From Granulicatella elegans (GTDB taxonomy: Bacteria > Bacillota > Bacilli > Lactobacillales > Aerococcaceae), in contig NZ_CP085953.1 of NCBI RefSeq assembly GCF_020735385.1, positions 682,001 to 746,000 of the forward strand: 64,000 bases of DNA, given 5' to 3'. This document shows, piece after piece, positions 19,663-27,668 of the stretch. How positions within the stretch are numbered: position 1 is the stretch's first letter; the number at the start of each line of letters is the position of its first letter. The notes below the pieces were generated by a model that saw only the letters and a list, made by a program, of their open reading frames with translations, was not told where the DNA came from and did not search any database. Made by a program: the position numbers and the translations under genes.

Positions 19663-21459
19663 TTATTTTTCTTCTTTTTTATTGTCTTCTTTCTTTTCTA
19701 CATTTTTTTCATTTTCTTTGTTTTCTGTACTTTCCACACTTTCGCTTAGATCTTCTTGGGATTTAGCGTTTTTCTTTTCTTTATTTTTGATATCTTTTTC
19801 TTCTTTTTTTGAATTTTCTACTTTTTCTTTATTTTCTTTCTTTTCTACATTTTCTTCATTTTCTTCATTTTCTGTACTTTCCACACTTTCGTTTAGATCT
19901 TTTTTGGATTTAGCTGTTGTTATTTGTGGTAATGTTTTTTTGTATACTACTTTTCCATTTTCTTCTTTAAAATCTTTTAAAAAGAATTTGTGTGAATCTG
20001 ATTGTGCATCGTATATATAAGCTTCATTTCCAAGAACATAAATATCATCATTTTTTAAGTGATAATGATTTTTTAAAAAGTTAATTATTTTTTCTGGATC
20101 TACGGTTATTTTTTCTTCATTTTCTTTTTGTAATTGTTTTATTTTTTCGGGATTTTGTATGATATATTTAAGTGCTGCAACAACTTCTCTTGCTGTATAA
20201 TTTCCATAATCTCCCGCTTTTGCATTTTTAATAATTTGTTTTATTGTTATAGCGTGATAGTGATTTCCGTTGTGAAGCCAGTAAAATATATTTTCTTTTA
20301 TTCCGTCAGAACCATAGACAGGTATGTTTGTATCTGTTAAACTACCATAGTTTGTCATATTTTTAAGATTATCATCTAATACATCCAGTATTCCATCTTT
20401 TAATTCAGCACTTACACTCCAGTAACTAAAAATTTCATGGTTTTCTACTTTTGTATTATTATGTTTACGAGGTCTTTCGTCTATATATTCTGCATTAGGG
20501 TAGTGTGATCTTGGATTTTCATGGACAACTGCAACTTCAGTATTTCCTCTATAAAGATGCCAGTGATCACCGTGGTCAACTATTCTTGTAATTCCTGCTG
20601 GCCACTGAGAATTAGTAATATTGTTATTATTATTATTGTTATTATCTCCATGGCTTCCTTGATATTGCCCAAATGAAGCATTAGGATAAAGATTTCTAGG
20701 GTTAGTATATGTTATTCCTTCATTACCTTCTGAATCATATATGTGGAAATGGTCTTCATGTTGCAATATTTTAACTATATCATAACGATTGGCTGCCTTT
20801 TTACCCAAAACTCCTACAATGTGCAATCTTTCTATTGCTTCTTTTATAGTTCCATTTTGTGGGACCAATGGTGTAGATGCATTTGAAGAATCGTGTTCTT
20901 CAGAAGATGAATCATAAGAGTTAGTATTACTATTACTTAAGTAATTGTAACTTGCTCCGCCATAATTGCTACTGCCTAAATCTCCATGGTGACCTGTATA
21001 CTGCGTAACTGGAACATCAGGGAACATACTAGAAGGGTCATCATAAGTAATATATTCTTGGCCATCTCTAGTGTATACGTGCCAGTGATCACCGTGTTTT
21101 TTTATAGCAACAACATCTGTACCATTAAGGTCTTTGCTATCAACTACACTAGAAGAACTTATACTTGATCCGTCAGAGATAGTATTAGGGTCTGTATAAG
21201 TTATATGTTCTTTCCCATCTTTTGTAAATACGTGCCAGTGATCACCGTGTTTTATAATTTTAGCTATATCTTCTTTTTTAATATTAGGATTATCAATTAA
21301 CACTTCTGTAGTGTTATCTTGGACATAAGAAGATTTTTTTTCTTCAAAATCATGTTTATTTTCAGTATTTTTTATTGAATTAGAAGTAGAACACGCCGTT
21401 AGCAATAATGTTGTAGCTAGTAAGTAATTTGCTATTGTTAATTTTTTATTTTTTTTCAT
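19663..21459 (-). CDS. Histidine triad (Pht-like) surface lipoprotein
   Basis: A 598-residue lipoprotein with lipobox LLTAC (Cys23). It has four HxDHxH motifs (HGDHWH three times, HEDHFH once) and a variant HNGNHYH. Between them are conserved K-DG-E-x-ITYTDP repeats. Streptococcal Pht proteins of this type bind zinc outside the cell, hand it to the AdcA permease system and can bind complement factors. The last ~85 residues are a Lys/Glu/Asn-rich tail with two copies of a DLxESVESTEN unit. The ATG at 21459 follows AAGGAG, better than the GTG at 21474. It closes the adc operon. Very AT-rich codon use points to transfer. Confidence 0.88.
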   Translation of the reverse strand: MKKNKKLTIANYLLATTLLLTACSTSNSIKNTENKHDFEEKKSSYVQDNTTEVLIDNPNIKKEDIAKIIKHGDHWHVFTKDGKEHITYTDPNTISDGSSISSSSVVDSKDLNGTDVVAIKKHGDHWHVYTRDGQEYITYDDPSSMFPDVPVTQYTGHHGDLGSSNYGGASYNYLSNSNTNSYDSSSEEHDSSNASTPLVPQNGTIKEAIERLHIVGVLGKKAANRYDIVKILQHEDHFHIYDSEGNEGITYTNPRNLYPNASFGQYQGSHGDNNNNNNNNITNSQWPAGITRIVDHGDHWHLYRGNTEVAVVHENPRSHYPNAEYIDERPRKHNNTKVENHEIFSYWSVSAELKDGILDVLDDNLKNMTNYGSLTDTNIPVYGSDGIKENIFYWLHNGNHYHAITIKQIIKNAKAGDYGNYTAREVVAALKYIIQNPEKIKQLQKENEEKITVDPEKIINFLKNHYHLKNDDIYVLGNEAYIYDAQSDSHKFFLKDFKEENGKVVYKKTLPQITTAKSKKDLNESVESTENEENEENVEKKENKEKVENSKKEEKDIKNKEKKNAKSQEDLSESVESTENKENEKNVEKKEDNKKEEK

Positions 21460-21489
21460 AATTCTCCTTTTCACTATTAAAGTTATAAT

Positions 21490-22281
21490 TTATTTTCTTT
21501 TTATTATTAAGGTCATAAGTAAAGTTATTACAGATATTAAAACAATAACAGAACCTGGTTTTAAATCATAATAGTAAGATATAAAAAGTCCTGCATAGAT
21601 AAAACATATAGAAAATATAATTGAAATGATTAGTGTATTTTTATATGTTTTACAAAATTGCATTGCTAGAATACATGGGATAATAAGTAGTGATGACACT
21701 ATAAGTGAACCAATTGTCTTTGCTGAAATTGATATAGAAATTGCACTTAAAAAAGTTATAATAAAATTAATTGTTTTATTATTAATTCCTAAGATATTTG
21801 CATTTTCAGCGTCAAATATTAAAAGATAAAGTTTTGTATATATTAATTTATAAGATATTAAAACTATAAGTGATATAAATATTACAAGATAAAATTCACT
21901 ATCACTAATGGTTATAATAGAACCAAAAAGATAAGATGCAATTGTATTTCCACTACTAAAGCTAGAGAAAATACCAGCAATACCTACAGAAGCTGCTAAT
22001 ATTATAACAGTAGAAATTTCTTGATATGCTTTTAGTTTATTTCTAATAAATTCTATACTAAGTGAGGCGACAATACACGCTACTATTGACCCTAATATGG
22101 GGTGTATCCCCGTAAAAAGTCCAATACTTACACCAGCAAGAGAAGAGTGAGCAAGAGTATCGCCCATAGATGATAATCTTTTTAGAAGTATAGGCATTCC
22201 CATACAGGGTAATATTACCGACAAAAGACCTCCAACTATAAAAGCTCTTGTCATAAATTGATAGTTAAAAATATCTAGCAT
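21490..22281 (-). CDS. adcB: Zinc/manganese ABC transporter permease
   Basis: A 263-residue ABC-3 family permease with seven or eight membrane segments. The conserved start (AFIVGGLLSVILPCMGMPILLKR) and the glycine/alanine/serine motif DTLAHSSLAGVSIGLFTG match ZnuB/AdcB/TroC proteins. It would form the channel for the metal bound by the adjacent lipoprotein. It starts one base after the adcC stop, implying tight coupling, and is followed 30 bases later by the histidine triad gene. ATA and AAT codons are common, unlike the housekeeping genes nearby. Confidence 0.88.
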   Translation of the reverse strand: MLDIFNYQFMTRAFIVGGLLSVILPCMGMPILLKRLSSMGDTLAHSSLAGVSIGLFTGIHPILGSIVACIVASLSIEFIRNKLKAYQEISTVIILAASVGIAGIFSSFSSGNTIASYLFGSIITISDSEFYLVIFISLIVLISYKLIYTKLYLLIFDAENANILGINNKTINFIITFLSAISISISAKTIGSLIVSSLLIIPCILAMQFCKTYKNTLIISIIFSICFIYAGLFISYYYDLKPGSVIVLISVITLLMTLIIKRK

Positions 22282-22282
22282 C

Positions 22283-22957
22283 TTATCCTCCTAAGTTTTT
22301 TAAATGTTCTTTTAAACACTTATCACAAGAGTTATTTTTTATTTTAATGGCATAATCAACATAATGGTGAAGTTCATGAAGGTCATGAGTTACCATGATA
22401 ATTGTTTTATCTTTTTTTGTTAAATTTTTTAAAAGAGTAAATAATTCTTTTGAAAAATTTTTATCAATATTAGATGTAGGTTCATCAAGTATTATTATTT
22501 TAGAATTTTTTATTAAAGCAACTAATATAGCAACTCTTTGTAACTCTCCTCCTGATAAAGAGGAAAGAGATTTATTTTTATGTTTTAAAAGATTTACTAT
22601 AGATAAATATTCATCTACATTAACATTTATTTTTAAAAATTTAAGATGATTATTTATAACTTCTTCTACAGTTGTAGGAAAACCTTTATATGAAAGAACA
22701 GAGTTTTGAGAAATATAAGAAATATCTTTATAGTGATTATTTTTCTTGATATCATCTCCTAAAATAAAAATACTACCTTTATCAGGTTGAAGTTTTCTTA
22801 ATATTAATTTTAAAAGAGTACTTTTCCCTGCTCCATTCTCTCCAATTATGGCAACAAATTCATTTTTTAATATATTAAAATTTATATTTTTTAATATGTA
22901 ATCAGAATTTTTATCATATTTAAAATCTAAATTTTTTATTTCAAGTACATTATTCAT
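22283..22957 (-). CDS. adcC: Zinc/manganese ABC transporter ATP-binding protein
   Basis: A 224-residue ABC ATPase. Walker A GENGAGKST (residues 39-47), signature LSGGELQRVAIL (about 134) and Walker B IIILDEPTSNID (about 154) are intact, and the switch His lies in VTHDLHE. The C-terminus has CDKC, possibly metal-responsive. The start overlaps the end of adcA by eight bases. It would power zinc uptake with the AdcB-like permease. Confidence 0.9.
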   Translation of the reverse strand: MNNVLEIKNLDFKYDKNSDYILKNINFNILKNEFVAIIGENGAGKSTLLKLILRKLQPDKGSIFILGDDIKKNNHYKDISYISQNSVLSYKGFPTTVEEVINNHLKFLKINVNVDEYLSIVNLLKHKNKSLSSLSGGELQRVAILVALIKNSKIIILDEPTSNIDKNFSKELFTLLKNLTKKDKTIIMVTHDLHELHHYVDYAIKIKNNSCDKCLKEHLKNLGG

Positions 22958-23894
22958 TAAATGATTTCACCAAGGCATCTAAGTTAAGTTCCATAAGTTT
23001 AACATAACCTAAATTAGCTTCTTCTTCCGTTAAATTTTCCATTGTATAAAGTGTTGATGTTTTAGTATTTGTACTTTTTGCTAAAGTTTCAGCAACTTTT
23101 GGTGTAGCCTTACCTTCAAAAAATATCGTAGTTATATTGTGTTTTTTAACAAAATCTGCAATTTTAGAAAGTTGCTGTGCTGATGGTTCATCTTCTGGAG
23201 AAATTCCAGTAACAGCCACTTGTTTTAGTCCATAATCTTTTGCAAGATAGTTAAATGCAGCATGAGAAGTAACAAAATATTTTTCATCTTTGTTCACTTT
23301 TTTTAATTCTGTTTCAAACTTATTATCTAATTGTTTAAATTGTTTTGTAGCTTCTTCTAAATTTTTTTTATAAAAAGGTTCATTTTCAGGGTCTATACTA
23401 GAAACTTTTTGATAAATTGTATCAAGTTCTGTCATGGCATTTTTAACACTTAACCATGTATGAGGGTTTATATTAATATGTTCTCCTTCTTTTTTAAGTC
23501 CGTCATCTCCTCCTTTTCCTTCAAGAAGAGTTAAACCTTTAGAAAGGTCTAAATATTTATCATCATTATTTGTACTTTTTTTAAGAGCATCTATAAAGTT
23601 TTCCATATTAGCTCCATTGTAAATAATAAGGTCTGCGTTAGAAATTTCTTTCATATTTTGGGCTTTAAGCTCAAAATTATGAGGCTCTTCATTGCCTTTT
23701 ATAATAGTTTTCACTTCCATTTTATCTTTAATGATTAATTTAGTTAAATCATAAACAGGGAAGAAAGTGGTATAAATTACTTTTTTATCGTTGTTATTTT
23801 GCTGTTTATTCTTGCTGTCATTTTTGCTACAACCTGATAAAATAACAGAAATTGTAAGCATAAGCACCAAGAAATATTTAATACTTTTTTTCAT
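22950..23894 (-). CDS. adcA: Zinc-binding ABC transporter lipoprotein (AdcA/AdcAII/Lmb-like)
   Basis: A 314-residue cluster A-I substrate-binding lipoprotein with lipobox LSGC (Cys22). Metal ligands are visible in EEPHNFE (His), NPHTWLS (His), TSHAAFNYL (His) and the late FFEGKATPK (Glu). It lacks both the His-rich loop and the ZinT-like C-terminal domain of pneumococcal AdcA, so it is closer in build to AdcAII/Lmb, which normally pairs with Pht proteins. It is the first gene of the operon; a Zur-like box lies 53 bases upstream of the start. Confidence 0.9.
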   Translation of the reverse strand: MKKSIKYFLVLMLTISVILSGCSKNDSKNKQQNNNDKKVIYTTFFPVYDLTKLIIKDKMEVKTIIKGNEEPHNFELKAQNMKEISNADLIIYNGANMENFIDALKKSTNNDDKYLDLSKGLTLLEGKGGDDGLKKEGEHININPHTWLSVKNAMTELDTIYQKVSSIDPENEPFYKKNLEEATKQFKQLDNKFETELKKVNKDEKYFVTSHAAFNYLAKDYGLKQVAVTGISPEDEPSAQQLSKIADFVKKHNITTIFFEGKATPKVAETLAKSTNTKTSTLYTMENLTEEEANLGYVKLMELNLDALVKSFNE

Positions 23895-23946
23895 TATTTT
23901 TCTCCTTTATATTTTTGATTTGAAAAAAATCATCATAAATTTTTTC

Positions 23947-23967
23947 AAATCGTAATGATTACTATTT
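23947..23967. promoter_or_regulatory. Zur box upstream of the adc operon
   Basis: AAATCGTAATGATTACTATTT matches the Gram-positive Zur consensus (inverted AAATCGTAAT around one base) at all but one position. It suggests zinc-dependent repression by a Fur-family regulator rather than by AdcR, whose streptococcal site has a different TTAAC-based sequence. No regulator gene is linked. Confidence 0.75.
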
Positions 23968-24133
23968 TAAAACAAAAGATAAAAAATTTCAACTATAAAG
24001 AAATAAGAATTATTTACGCTGTGACCTTTTTTAGAGGAAATAGCGATATCATCATACAAATCTGTTTCAGAAATCAAAAAAATTATCTCGGGAAGTCAAT
24101 TAAAAGAAAAAACTCGTCAAAAATTTGACGCGA

Positions 24134-24154
24134 GAGGCTGGGCAAAAAGTCTCA
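24134..24154 (+). repeat. Orphan IS1182-type terminal repeat
   Basis: GAGGCTGGGCAAAAAGTCTCA is identical to the outer 21 bases of the IS ends at 3223 and 5070, but no transposase adjoins it. Just to its left a GTCAAAAATTTGAC hairpin (about 24115-24136) forms part of the same junction. It is a solo end left by a deleted or related element. Confidence 0.8.
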
Positions 24155-24174
24155 TTTGTCGAACAATCAAAATA

Positions 24175-24213
24175 AAAGGAATGAACGAACCTTATGGCAC
24201 GTTCATTCCTTTT
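24175..24213 (-). terminator. Terminator at the end of the two-component operon
   Basis: A perfect 13-bp stem AAAGGAATGAACG / CGTTCATTCCTTT with A-rich and T-rich flanks. It would work in both directions and lies inside the IS-end remnant. Confidence 0.82.
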
Positions 24214-24215
24214 TC

Positions 24216-25262
24216 TTATTTAGAATTTTTATTTTCAAAAGGGATAGAAAGAATGAAGGTACTTCCTACATCTTTTTGACTTTGAACCGTAATTTTTCCA
24301 TCCAGTTGATGAGCTAATTCTTGAGCAATGGCTAGACCAAGTCCATGGCCTCCAGTTTTCATATTTCTTGAACTTTCAACTCTATAGAGTCTTTTGAATA
24401 TATGTTCAAATTCTTTAGCATCAATTCCTTTTCCTTTATCCGATAGACTAATTGTGAGAGTGTTATCTTCTAACGTACCTTTTACATTGATTGGTGTGCC
24501 AGGCTCAGAGTATTTAAAAGCATTATTCAATAAATTGATTAGAATACGTAATAATTTATCATAATGACTTATAAATTTAGCAGATTCTGGTAGAACTTGT
24601 ATATTAATTTCTCTGTTTTCTTGCTCGATTAAAAGGTGGAACTCATTCATAGCATGAACTAATAACTGATCTAAGAAAATCACTTCGTTTTTTTGATGAT
24701 ACTCAGTTTCTTGTGTATTAAGAGTTAAGTCATCTAATTCTTCTACTAATTTATTTAATCGTTCAGTTTGACGATTAATAGTGGTTAAGTAACGGAATTG
24801 TTCTTCGTGAGTAATGACGCCATCCAAAATACCTTCAACAGTTGCTTGTATAGAAGTAATTGGAGTCTTTATGTCATGAGAAAGTTGAGCAATCATTAAC
24901 CGTTTTTCTTTTTCGCTTTCTGCAAGTGAGGAGAATGATTGTTGCAAGTTAGCAGACATATCATTAAAAGCTTCCCCTAATTCTTGAAATTCAATGGGAC
25001 CTTTACTAGCTACAGGTTCTCCGAAGTCTTTATTGGCAATTTTTTTCGCCTTTAATTTAAGAGCTTGAAGTGAAGAAAAGATGGGGGAAAGAAGGAATAA
25101 GCTAATCATAGCTCCAATAAAACTAGCGATGAGTGTGATTCCAACTAAAAAATATACTTCACTTTTGTCAATTAGCATTCGTTGAATAGCCCAAAAAACT
25201 GCAAGAATCGTTAAAAGAGTAGATATCAAGTAACCGATGATAATATAACTTTTTAATTTCAT
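24216..25262 (-). CDS. Sensor histidine kinase
   Basis: A 348-residue membrane kinase. Two transmembrane helices (about residues 5-27 and 36-59) with a very short extracellular link suggest intramembrane or partner-mediated sensing. A HAMP domain follows (60-112), then a HisKA domain with the phospho-acceptor His129 in QLSHDIKTP. The ATPase has the N box LINLLNNAFKYSEPG, the G1 box DKGKGID and a G2 box HGLGLAIAQELAHQ. It overlaps the regulator gene by four bases, so the two are coupled. The neighbouring SSURE adhesin is a possible but unproven target. Confidence 0.9.
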   Translation of the reverse strand: MKLKSYIIIGYLISTLLTILAVFWAIQRMLIDKSEVYFLVGITLIASFIGAMISLFLLSPIFSSLQALKLKAKKIANKDFGEPVASKGPIEFQELGEAFNDMSANLQQSFSSLAESEKEKRLMIAQLSHDIKTPITSIQATVEGILDGVITHEEQFRYLTTINRQTERLNKLVEELDDLTLNTQETEYHQKNEVIFLDQLLVHAMNEFHLLIEQENREINIQVLPESAKFISHYDKLLRILINLLNNAFKYSEPGTPINVKGTLEDNTLTISLSDKGKGIDAKEFEHIFKRLYRVESSRNMKTGGHGLGLAIAQELAHQLDGKITVQSQKDVGSTFILSIPFENKNSK

Positions 25263-25957
25263 AATGTACCTCGTGGTTTTTCAATTTTATAGCCTAATCC
25301 CCAAACGGTTTTAATGGTTGGAGTATGCATACTAGCATGTTTTGTTAATTCTTGTCTCAAAGCATGGATATGGACATTAAGGGTATTCGTATCATCGATA
25401 AACTCTTCTTGCCAAACTTTTTCATATAATTCTGTCTTTGAAAAAACACGTTCAGGATGTTTGCATAAAATCCAAAGAAGTTCAAATGCTTTAATTGTTA
25501 AATTCAGTAGGTGGTTTCCAATATAAGCTTCATAGGTCTCGTGGTTCATGGTGAGATTTCCAAGCTGCACTTGAGGAGATTTTCCACTTTTATAAATTCT
25601 CTTGAAGATATTATTGACTCGAAGAACGAGTTCTCTTGGACTAAAGGGTTTAATGATAAAATCATCTGCTCCCATATTAAGACCGAAGATTTTATCCTGT
25701 TCACTGGTTTTAGCGGTGGTAAAGAGGAAAGGCTGATCTGGTGATAAGTATTGTACTTCACTAATGAAATCATACCCATCCATTCTAGGCATCATAATAT
25801 CTGTAATGATTAAATCGATGGATTTGTTTTTAAATATTTCTAATCCTTCGAGACTATCGTGAGCCACTAAAACATTGTATCCAGATTGAGATAAATAACG
25901 TTTTTGGATATCTGTAATTTCAAATTCATCATCTACCAGTAATATTGTTTTTTCCAT
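25259..25957 (-). CDS. OmpR/PhoB-family response regulator
   Basis: A 232-residue regulator. The receiver domain has acidic residues VDDEFE near the start, phospho-acceptor Asp53 in LIITDIMMPRMDGYDF, a conserved Thr in FLFTTAKTS and Lys in IIKPFSPRELVLR. The C-terminal winged helix (residues ~133-228) includes FELLWILCKHPERVFSKTEL and the TVWGLGYK wing. It is first in the operon and translated with the kinase. No DNA targets can be assigned from the sequence. Confidence 0.92.
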   Translation of the reverse strand: MEKTILLVDDEFEITDIQKRYLSQSGYNVLVAHDSLEGLEIFKNKSIDLIITDIMMPRMDGYDFISEVQYLSPDQPFLFTTAKTSEQDKIFGLNMGADDFIIKPFSPRELVLRVNNIFKRIYKSGKSPQVQLGNLTMNHETYEAYIGNHLLNLTIKAFELLWILCKHPERVFSKTELYEKVWQEEFIDDTNTLNVHIHALRQELTKHASMHTPTIKTVWGLGYKIEKPRGTL

Positions 25958-25980
25958 TAGAAACTCCTTTTTTAAAAATA

Positions 25981-26007
25981 GTGTTATACTTTCGCTCGGT
26001 ATAACAC
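25981..26007 (-). terminator. Terminator of the adhesin gene
   Basis: GTGTTATAC and GTATAACAC form a 9-bp stem. The minus-strand transcript continues into TATTTTT. It separates the adhesin from the two-component operon. Confidence 0.82.
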
Positions 26008-26027
26008 CATTTCTGTTTGAATCAAAC

Positions 26028-27436
26028 TTAGTTTCTTTCTTTTTTAGCTTTTAATCCTAAACTTCCGATGATAAAAGCAAATGCTGTTGCAAATACACCT
26101 AATGTTGCAGTGTTTGTAGCTGTTTCTCCAGTTTCTGGAAGAGTAGACATGTTATCTTTCTTCATCATATCTTGAGATGTTGTTTTTTGATGTGCCATCA
26201 TTGAAGAATTCATTTCTTCTTTAGGTATACTCATATTGTTCGTTGCTTGAGTTGTATTTGTAGAAGTTGATACTTTATTGAAATGAATTTTCACGTTACG
26301 AGTTGCAATAAGATTTGTTAAGTCAGGTTTACCATCTTTATTACCGTATACTTTTACAGTTGCATTATAAGTATGATCGCCATTTTCGCGAAGTTGATTG
26401 ATTAAGGCTTGACCTTGTTTTTCAACAGTATTGCCATTTAAATTTACTTCATAGAAGTATTGACCTTTAGTGTTCACATTTTCACCTAAAGGAGATAAAG
26501 CAGGATTTTTAGCTGTACCATTGTCAGACCAAGGAGCTTTATCAGAATCTTTTAATAAAAGACGAGTTAACATACCATCACCAGCGAATAATTCATATGG
26601 AATTACTTGGTTCACACCAGCAGTGAAAGGACCAACTCCTTCAGCTTTTTCAAGATAAGCAGCAGGGACATCGATGTTTTCTTTTACGTTATCTTGAACA
26701 GCTTTTTGAACAGTTTCTTTAGAAACTAAATCATTAATGTTGATATCTACATTTTTAGTAGCGACTAGATTCGTCAAGTCGACTTTACCATCTTTATTGC
26801 CGTAAACTTTAACTGCAGCTTTATAAGTTTGAGTACCATTGGCGCGAAGTTGATCGATTAAAGCTTGACCTTGCTTACCAACAGTATTGCCATTTAAGTC
26901 TACTTCATAGAAGTATTTCCCTTTTGTTAATCCTTCAAGAGGGGGTAAAGCAGGATTTTTAGCTGTGCCATTGTCAGACCAAGGAGCTTTATCAGAAGCC
27001 TTTAGTAAAAGACGAGTTAACATACCATCACCAGCGAATAATTCATATGGAATTACGTGGTTCACACCGGCAGTGAAAGGACTAACTCCTTCAGCTTTTT
27101 CAAGATAAGCAGCAGGAACATCAATGCTGTCTTTTGTGTTTTCTTTCACTCCATCTTTTACTTGTTCAGGAGTAGTTGAATCATTTTGATTTGTTAAGGC
27201 TGTATCAACAGCATTTTTAATAAGTTTATTAACATCATCCGGTTTTGATTCTTTCTCGTTATCAACCTTATCTGGTTTCGTTTGAGTAACTGGTGTAACA
27301 TTGATTTCTGTTGCTAGTACGGAAGTTGCTGGAGAGGTAATCATAAAGAATCCACTAGCAATGGCGACGGATGCTACACCGACACTTAAACGACGGATTG
27401 ACCATCTAGTAAATTTGCCCTGTATATTTTTTTCAC
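26028..27436 (-). CDS. LPXTG adhesin with YSIRK-type signal and two SSURE repeats; frame broken after the start
   Basis: The open frame (26028-27344) lacks a proper signal peptide start. Upstream in the same frame are WSIRRLSVGVASVAIASGFF, a YSIRK/GS export signal, and codons back to a run of seven As at 27427-27433. A GTG at 27434-27436 with AGGAGG at ideal spacing would begin MKKNIQGKF if the run had eight As. With seven it stops after 16 codons. The mature part has two ~135-residue SSURE repeats (VPAAYLEKAEGV, IPYELFAGDGMLTRLLLK, WSDNGTAKNPAL), known in pneumococcal PavB to bind fibronectin and plasminogen. It ends with LPETG, a hydrophobic segment and KAKKERN for sortase anchoring. Confidence 0.85.
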
Positions 27437-27624
27437 AGTAAAACCTCCTAAGTTTTATTTATTTTGTACATTGATACTATACGAGGTGAAAATAAAGTGA
27501 AATTAATCAAAATCTAAAATAATTCTTAAATATACGTTATGAATTACTTATAATACGAAATAATTAGTGAAAATAATGTTTGAATGGATATATTTCCAGA
27601 TAGGAGAGGAGTTTTTCTAATAAT

Positions 27625-27666
27625 AAAAAGGCAACAATCATCCTTGTAAATGATTGTTACCTTTAA
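27625..27666 (-). terminator. Terminator of the glycerophosphodiesterase gene
   Basis: AAAGG-AACAATCAT pairs with ATGATTGTT-CCTTT (one mismatch), flanked by A- and T-rich runs. Confidence 0.8.
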
Positions 27667-27668
27667 AA

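Noticed and set aside
19682-20020. Plus-strand open frame rich in Ser and Phe opposite the histidine triad gene
   Set aside because: It is the complement of the Lys/Glu repeat tail of the lipoprotein gene; low-complexity composition explains the open frame.
20630-20660. AAT-repeat tract in the histidine triad gene as a possible contingency locus
   Set aside because: The repeat unit is three bases (a run of Asn codons), so length change would not alter the frame.
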